NCBI GenBank assembly: GCA_019009955.1
Contig: CM032233.1
Span: 95,828,501-95,892,500, forward strand
Source of the DNA: Riptortus pedestris
Lineage: Eukaryota > Arthropoda > Insecta > Hemiptera > Alydidae
Direction: 5' to 3'
DNA length: 64,000 nt
In this document: positions 52,741 to 61,000 of the stretch, in pieces
Layout of the letters: each line of letters opens with the position of its first letter
How positions within the stretch are numbered: the stretch's first letter is position 1
Made by a program: the position numbers and the translations under genes
The notes under the pieces: generated by a model
Database searches by the model: none
What the model was told of the DNA's origin: nothing
The model's input: only the letters and a program-made list of their open reading frames with translations

Positions 52741-52986
52741 AACTGTGTTAACACTTTGACTGCGACTGACGACACGTTGCCGGTTTTGTAAGTTGTTCCC
52801 AGGGGCGGGCCTCGACACGTTGTCGTCAAGTCATAATAGAAAGTTAAATGGGTGGGGATTGCTCCAGCCTTTCCCAAACCATTCCGTATTTGACTCTAGC
52901 ACAGTAAAAGAGGTCCTTGAGAGAATTGCTTCTTCGCCGCAAGATTCCCTGTTTTTTTTAATTGTTTTCGACTATTTTACAAAAAG
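52741..52986 (+). promoter_or_regulatory. Candidate MTMR promoter and 5' UTR exon
   Basis: A relatively GC-rich patch (CCCAGGGGCGGGCC at 52799-52812) followed by a strong donor AAG|GTAAGT at 52986/52987, about 2 kb upstream of the MTMR start codon. The 65-codon ORF here is probably not translated. Placement as the first non-coding exon is inferred. GTTAACACTTTGACTGC at its left edge could alternatively be a piggyBac-type end. Confidence 0.35.
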
Positions 52987-53341
52987 GTAAGTTTGAATGA
53001 TTATTTTTTTTAAAGTTATCGTTAATAATAATTGCTAATGATAAATATCTATTTAAAAAGTAGCTAAATGAATTAAAACAAGCCTGTTTTGTTGGAAAAA
53101 TATTATTTCAAACTCGAATTTATAATTCCAAATTGTTTTATATTTTACGAAATATAAATAAAAAATCAATTATAAATTACTGAATAATAATTCATCAATC
53201 AGTGATTGTGAACAATGTCTTTATTGTTTAATTTTAAGGTTTTCAAAGTAAAAATATAATAACTAAAAACGTGAATTACATTATTAGACTACGGCTAGGG
53301 AGTATGGTGCTTTCCCGGTGCGGTTGACGACAACGTGTCGT
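52812..53341. repeat. 17-bp inverted pair CGACACGTTGTCGTCAA
   Basis: CGACACGTTGTCGTCAA at about 52812-52828 is exactly the reverse complement of TTGACGACAACGTGTCG at about 53324-53340. A related GACGACACGTTG lies at about 52769. The spacer is about 495 bp. It may be a decayed transposon. Confidence 0.55.
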
Positions 53342-53479
53342 TCAGCGGTTTTTCGCGGAAATCAATTAAAGGATGACACAATTTATAATATACAGTTAAA
53401 GTAAAGTAAAACGAAACTAATTAACAAAAAAAAAGTTTCCGCCCCACTAACAAATGTTGTTGAAAATCTCCGCAGCCTA

Positions 53480-54800
53480 CGTGACACGTCATAGTCAATA
53501 TCTATTAACATTCTATTTACTTAAAGAACATGTATTGCTAATTTCACTTCAATCTATTCGTAACTGCTAATAATACAAACCAATCGATATTTAAAAACTT
53601 TCCGACCATATTATTTAATTATAAATTATATATAATAATAATAATAATACGAAATATAATAATAATATATCATATTATTATTATAACTGCTAATTGTACA
53701 AACTGATCGCAATCGATTTACTTTCAGTACAAATTTATTTACTTAAAGAGCATGTATAGCTAATATCATTTCGATCTATTCGTAACTGCAAATTGTACAA
53801 ACCGTTTGCTGCCTATTTACTTTCCGACCATCTATTTACTTAAAGTACACGTATAGCTAATTTCATCTCGATCTTTTCGTAACTGCTAATGATAAAATCC
53901 GTTCGCTATTTATTTACTTCCCGACCATGTATATTTACTTACAGAGCATTTATGGCTAATTTCATTTCGATCTATTCGTAACTGCAAATTGTACAAACCG
54001 CTCGCTGCCTATTTACTTTCCGACCATCTATTTACTTAAAGTACACGTATAGCTAATATCATCTCAATTTTTTCGTAATTGCTAATGACAAAACCATTCG
54101 CTATTTATTTACTTTCCGGCCAAATATATTTACTTACAGAGCATGTATAGCTAATTTCATTTCGATCTATTCGTAACTGCAAATTGTACAAACCGCTCGC
54201 TGCCTATTTACTTTCCGACCATCTATTTACTTAAAGTACACGTATAGCTAATTTCACCTCGATCTTTTCGTAACTGCTAATGATAAAAACCGTTCGCTAT
54301 TTATTTACTTCCCGACCATGTATATTTACTTACAGAGCATGTATAGCTAATTTCATTTCGATCTATTCGTAACTGCAAATTGTACAAACCGCTCGCTGCC
54401 TATTTACTTTCCGACCATCTATTTACTTAAGAACACGTATAGCTAATTTCATCTCGATCTTTTCGCAATTGCTAATGATAAAATCATTCGCTATTTATTT
54501 ACTTTCCGATCATATATATTTACTTACAGAGCATTGATGGCTAATTTCATTTCGATCTATTCGTAATTGCAAATTGTACAAATTGATGGTTTTTATTTAC
54601 TAATAGTCCATATCTATTTACTTTGATACCATATCTATATATTTTCAAATCATATATATTTACTTGCATTCCATGTCTATTTACTTTCATACCATATCTA
54701 TTTACTTTCATACCATATCTATTTAATTTCAGACCATATCTATTTAATTTCAGACCATATCTATTTAATTTCAGACCGTATCTATTTACTTCCAGACCTG
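53480..54800 (+). repeat. Satellite array, about 190-bp higher-order unit of two 93-bp halves
   Basis: The phrase CGTAACTGCAAATTGTACAA recurs near 53790, 53980, 54170, 54367 and 54560. It alternates with the half-unit carrying CGTAACTGCTAATGATAAAA. Each half-unit contains CTATTTACTT(T/A) and GCTAATTTCAT(T/C)TCGATCT. At the right end (54600-54800) it breaks down into 20-bp units of the type TATCTATTTACTTTCAGACC. ORFs here are repeats of this unit. Confidence 0.85.
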
Positions 54801-55011
54801 TCAGTTATAACAGTAGGACTCCATTTTACTCTCCAGTTACTTGATTAACGCGACATAAACAGCGGATGTATATATCTCTTAGCTGACTGTATTTATTTTT
54901 GCTATCGATGTCGTCACTTTAAATTTCTAATTCATAAGTGAAAACAAATAATTCTAGTTTTGTTTTGTTAAATACCTAATTTTGTTATGAATCAGTAACA
55001 TTAAATGTTAG

Positions 55012-55035
55012 ATGGATTTAATTCGTACACCCAAG
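55012..55035 (+). CDS. Mtmr6: MTMR coding exon 1
   Basis: Eight codons, MDLIRTPK, ending AAG|GTTTTT. The short first coding exon ending in TPK before VENV is as expected for this family. The donor is weak beyond GT, so this exon is the least certain of the four. Confidence 0.8.
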
Positions 55036-58000
55036 GTTTTTTTTCTTTAACTATTTTATGATTATGAGTCACTGCATCCTGTTTTCTTTCTATTTTGTCG
55101 TGATTATGTTTTTATTGGATAATTTATGTTTTAGGTAGAAAATGTTCGTATGTTGGATAGATTTAATTCCAGAAAAATAACTATTGGAACATTATATGTT
55201 ACTGCTACCCATTTAATATTCGTTGACCCAGAGATAAATAGAGAAACATGGGTTTGTATTCATAATTTTATATTTAGATTAATTATTTTACCTCTTTTCT
55301 AATTTTTTATTCTGGTACTCATGTGGTAATTGTGATATGGGGCAAAATTATATAAATTTATGTGGTTAATATATTTATGTTAATATCAGAACAAATATGT
55401 CAATTGCAGGATTATTGCATGTAAAAAGAAGTTAATTTCCCCCTCATTTAATGATAATAATTAGAGTATATAAAAAACCTGTGAACATAAATGATTTATT
55501 TCAATTATTTATTTAAAAAAGTAAAACTTCATTAAATGTGTACTTCCAAACAGAATAGTACTCTGAAAGGAAATAGATAGCAAATAGTTTGTATTATTAG
55601 CAGTTATGAAAAGATTGAGATGACAATTAGCTATCCTTTTCCTATAAATAAATAGATATGGACAGAAAGTAAATAGATATGGCCTGAAAATAAATAGAAA
55701 TGGCCTGAAAGTAAATAGATATGGACTGTAAGTAAATAGATATGATTTGAAAATAAATAGATATGGCCTGAAAATACATAGATACTATTTGAAAGTAAAT
55801 AAATATGGACTGTAAGTAAATAGATATGATTTGAAAATAAATAGATATGGTCTGAAAATACATAGATACTGTTTGAAAGTAAATAGATATGGACAGAAAG
55901 TAAATAGATATGATTTGAAAATACATAAATACTGTTTCAAAGTAAATAGATTTGGACTGCAAGTTTATAGAGATACGATCAGTTTGTTCAATTAGCAGTT
56001 ATGAATAGATTGAGATGAAATTGGCCATCCTTTTCCTGTAAATAAATAGATATGGACAGAAAGTAAATAGATATGGCCTGAAAATAAATAGAAATGGCCT
56101 GAAAGTAAATAGATATGGACTGTAAGTAAATAGATATGATTTGAAAATAAATAGATATGGTCTGAAAATACATAGATACTATTTGAAAGTAAATAAATAT
56201 GGACTGTAAGTAAATAGATATGATTTGAAAATAAATAGATATGGTCTGAAAATACATAGATACTGTTTGAAAGTAAATAGATATGGACTGTAAGTATATA
56301 GAGAAATGATCAGTTTGCACAATTAGCAGTTACGAATAGATCGAAATGAAATTAGCTATATATGCTCTGTAAATGAATAGATATGGTCGGAAATTAAATA
56401 GATAGTGATCGGTTTGCATTACTAGTAGTTACTATAATACTTATAGTATCCTTATAAGTTAATTTTCCCCTAATTTAATGATAGTAAATAAAGTATATAA
56501 AAACCCATGAACATTAAAGAGTTATTTAAATTACTTATTTAAAAAAGCAAAACTTCATTAAATGGATACTTTCAAACAGAATAGTACTTGGTATTAAATT
56601 CATGTACTATGTACGAGATCAGAGTTATATATCAATTTATTTATTTTCTCCTTTGGTTAGATGACCACTTCTTTTTACATTTTTCTGAAGAAGCCAGATT
56701 GCACAACGAATAAAAACTCTCTTATCTTCTCTAACGTAATATATAATTTGTTTTCCTCTGGCTCATTTCGATCCTGTTTCCCCTCTGATTTTATTTTTCT
56801 ACAAAAATAAAAATATCAGAATTTATTATTACAATCATGATACTATATTGTTTTTAATAAATAAATGAACATAAAGGAAAATAGAGAGTGCAACTGATCA
56901 ATAATGATAATAGGTACCAGTTTATTTTGATGTCTTGCGGTACAAAGCCAACTGACCTGAGGGAATAAGAGATGCATGGCTAAATTTTGATAGAATTGTA
57001 ATTTACCATTACCAAGTTAATAGAAGGAGGAGTTATTCCACAACAGCTATACACTTTCTTGGTTATGCCCCTGTGGTTAAATCATTGCCAATCTTATTAG
57101 TTTTAGAGATCAACCATTAGATTCATAATATCTATTTCAGAGATTTTTTATTCATATATTTATATTTAATTCTCTTTCATGTGGGAAAATCGATATGAAA
57201 AAATACGAAACTTATATAATTACACTATAAAAAAGTCCACCACACAGGGGATGCGTAAACTAAGCAGAATTCCATGTTTGACAAAGTACTGATCTCATCA
57301 AACCATATATTCTCCATTCCTAAATTAAAATCCTATAAGCAAAAGTGAAGGTTCACTGTTGTCTAAAATAAGAAAGTACGAATTACTCGTTTAATATATG
57401 AATTACGAAAAAAAAAATGTAAACAAAAACAATTGTAGAACACTAATAGTTTAACAAAATTGGTTCTATAAAATTTTTTGATCAGACTCATAATAACTGG
57501 GTGATTTTTCGAATTTTTAAATTCTCCCTCTCTCTAAACTCCTCCCCCCTAATCCTGCTCTGTTCAATCATCAACGAATATGATCTATAGTGTTGAATGA
57601 AACAGTTAAATATTTAGTAGTGGGATGGGGGTCAGATTTTTTGATCCAACTTATATCAGAGATATTTTGAATTTTTTTTCTCCTCTAAACCCTCTTCTCC
57701 CCTATCCGATTTAACAAATTTGGTCTTTAGTTTTACATGACAAACAAAAATTGTGACTACTAGCGTGTTAACAGACAAGGATATATATAAATATAAAATT
57801 TTGAATCAATCTCACTTTCGTCATTTCCTAGTTAGGATCAATGGACTTTTAAAGAAATTGTTCAAAAATCGGGTCATGAGTTTAACCTCAATAGCTGATT
57901 TCTATTGAGAGAAATATTATTATAAAATAAAGCCTGCATCAAGTTAACAGTCTTGTAGAAGTTTTAGTCCTCTCTCACTAGAAATTATTCATGCTACTCA

Positions 58001-61000
58001 TTGAGCTTCCTATGATTATGGGTTCTTTTCTTATTACACAATTCTTTTACTGTTTTTTTCTCTATGTAATATTTATTGTTATTTCATGTTTTCGACTTTA
58101 CTAATTTTTAGTTTTAACTCATTTTTAATCTTAATGACTGCCTCATACTTATCATCAACCTACAGATATTTATTATTCCATATTGTCACAGAACTTCTCA
58201 TGCCTATGTATAATTTTGTTTTCTATATTCAACAGACTTTATTGTGCAACTTCAGCATTTTGGTTTGACCTCAAATCAATTTATTTTCAGATTCTTCATA
58301 TGCATATTGGCTCAGTTGAAAAATTACCTTTGACAGCTGAAGGATGCCCTCTCGCTATACGCTGCAAAACATTTCTTTCAGTTACATTTGTAATACCTCG
58401 GGAGAGGGACTGCCATGATGTTTTTAATACACTTCAGAAGCTGTCCCAGCCTTGTTAGTAAACTTTCTTTAATTCAATAAGTAACATTTTGATCATGTTT
58501 TTAATTAATATTTTTCAACAAACTTTAGGCTAATAATTTGAACCTGAGAACTGATTACACCCTCTGCTGTGCTCTACAATCGGCCAGTAACAATGGTCAG
58601 TGGTGGCCAATTTCACAGTTTGTAGAGTTTAGTTATCATTCCACCCACATTAATTATCCCCTTTTTATATCAAATATCAAATTTTTAACTTGATAGAAAT
58701 ATACTTCAGTGATCCAAGCCATAGCACAAAGAAAATATAGCTCTAAAGTATAAAACTGTTAAAGAATATTTTTATGTCTATAGCTAAAAAATTTTAAATA
58801 TCTTTATTAATTGTAAAATTAAATAATTACAAATAAATGAGTAAAGCTAAATAAAACCGGTTAAAAATATTATTATATTTATTTATTAATATTAAATAAA
58901 TGCCCTAGAAACAAAAAGTAAAAAAAAAATTTATCTGAACATCTTGTGGTTACAAAAAGAGAACGCTACCACTGAGCCACCGATTCCCTTGGAAATACAT
59001 GCTTAACAGCACCGCAGTACTTTCAGGTAACCTTTAACAATTTTTTTAGACGAATATGTAAGAAGTGTGTTCTCTCGCTTTAACAGAATTTGTTTTTCAT
59101 TAGTAGTACACACTGAAAAAGTTACGTTCAAATCGGTGTGGGAAGGCCGTGCACTCCCCTTGCCAGTATATATTCTCTATTTCCAAAAAAAATAAATTTC
59201 TGGTAAGTAGAAGATGCCGGTGAATAAAATCATAATTAATGACATTATCACACTAACTATTTGTATGTATCTCACAAGATAAAGGTCAATTGAAAACAAT
59301 ATTTGGTATTGTAGGATAAGACATTTCATGATATATCAGCTCCTTATTAAAGTGCAATGTCTAAAAGTGGGTGTTTACTGAAGTCTGAAAACTGTCTGAA
59401 AAGTCTGAAATGCCAATATCTCGGTTACCATTGAAGATAGAGAAAACATGTTTATAGCAAAATTGATAGAAAATTGGTTTTGCAATAAGATTGCTTCTAC
59501 ACAATTATTCAATAATAATTAATAACAGAGATATTTGGAATTTTCAAAATTCCCCCCTCTAAACCCGGACTCTCATGGGTCCGATTTCAACCATTAACTT
59601 GATCTTTAATTTTACATAAAATGTTAAATATAGAATAAACTTTTAATTATGCGTCTGGACCAACAATTGTAGTAGGACTCACTCTGATCAAATTGATTTT
59701 TTTTTTCAGTTTAATAGTATTTTTGAGCAAATTACGATTATGTTCGTCAAACACCTCACTTTATACAAGTTTCTGCTTGACTTTATTTTTTTGCTTCCTT
59801 GTACAAAATAAAGGAAGTGTTGTAATTGCAAAAAATGTTCAGTTTTCAAATTTAAATTGAATTATCCATTTTGTTCTTGCCTGAACCCATTTTGATTAGT
59901 TTCGATTTTACGTCTATATGTATGAATATATCTTGCTGTACTCAACAATGGCTAGTTTTAGAATCTTGAAATTTTTTATTTAGAACTGTTGTACCATCTA
60001 GTTGTTGCAGCTCCTTTTTGATTAAAATCGACTTAGAGGGAGGGGTAGAAATAAAAAATTGCCAATTTCTTTGTACATATTGCAGATACTAAAATTTGTA
60101 TAAATCCATTTTTGTTTAACATGAAAAGGTTTATATTATTTATAAATTATTATTTATAAATTATATATTATTATTTATATTATATGACATTTTTTGATTC
60201 AATGTATTGGAATGGAGATATCATGTATTACTATCATATGAAATAATTTTTAATTGTGTAACAGAACTTTTTGTATATTTAATTTAATAGGAGTACAAGG
60301 AAATTATGTGATGCTCACATCTGGTTTTATTTTATTTGTAACTTTTACCAATAGAATTTTTTTTTTTTTTTTTAGTATGGCATTATGGGATGAAAAGGTT
60401 AAACCTTTTGTTTACCTTAAATTTCATTTAAAAGTGAAAAGCAATTATTCTCATCTATTTATTAGAAGTGTTCCCCATCCCTATTTATGAAACACTTTCT
60501 AATTATTTTCTTTATCTAGTTAAACCCCCTCCTTGGGGAAAAAATGGCTCGAACATTAAATTCTGAAACTCACCAAACAACCCAATATTTAATGATCTCG
60601 TTTTCGGTATATTCCATTCATAAGATAAAGCTATTAAATGTGACCATAGTGAGTAGTAGTTGTATAAATAAAAAACTCACTAATTTAGTAGATGGATCTA
60701 GTGTTAGATCTGGTCATTATCAGTCACTGGGTCAACTCACCCTGATGAATAAAGGATATGAATCAGGTGGCTTTAGCACAGGATTAAGAACACTGACTGT
60801 ATTGTATGTTATGGAACAGGTATCACTCACTGTGTTGCTTTGGCTTTCATTGTGAGTTGTAAGTTTCATTTTTTTGTACATATTAAATTATACAATATAG
60901 TCTAAATTATATGGTTTATTCTCTTTAACCAAACATGCTCTTGAAGACATTCATGAAAAGTTATGATATTTATAAGCTACAGTTAGAAAATAATATTATT

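Noticed and set aside
54623..56320. ORFs of 73-110 codons with repeated IYFQ/ISIYFQ-type residues
   Set aside because: Direct translations of the 20-bp satellite unit.
53480..56420. A CRISPR-like array
   Set aside because: Units are contiguous, variable and without constant-length unique spacers, in an intron-containing eukaryotic locus. It is a satellite.
58945..58990. A tRNA gene on the minus strand
   Set aside because: Only an A-box-like part is present and no B box follows; it is a decayed SINE head.
60544..60855. 103-codon plus-strand ORF in MTMR intron 3
   Set aside because: It has no MTMR similarity and no fitting splice sites in phase. The exon 3 to exon 4 junction is phase-consistent without it.
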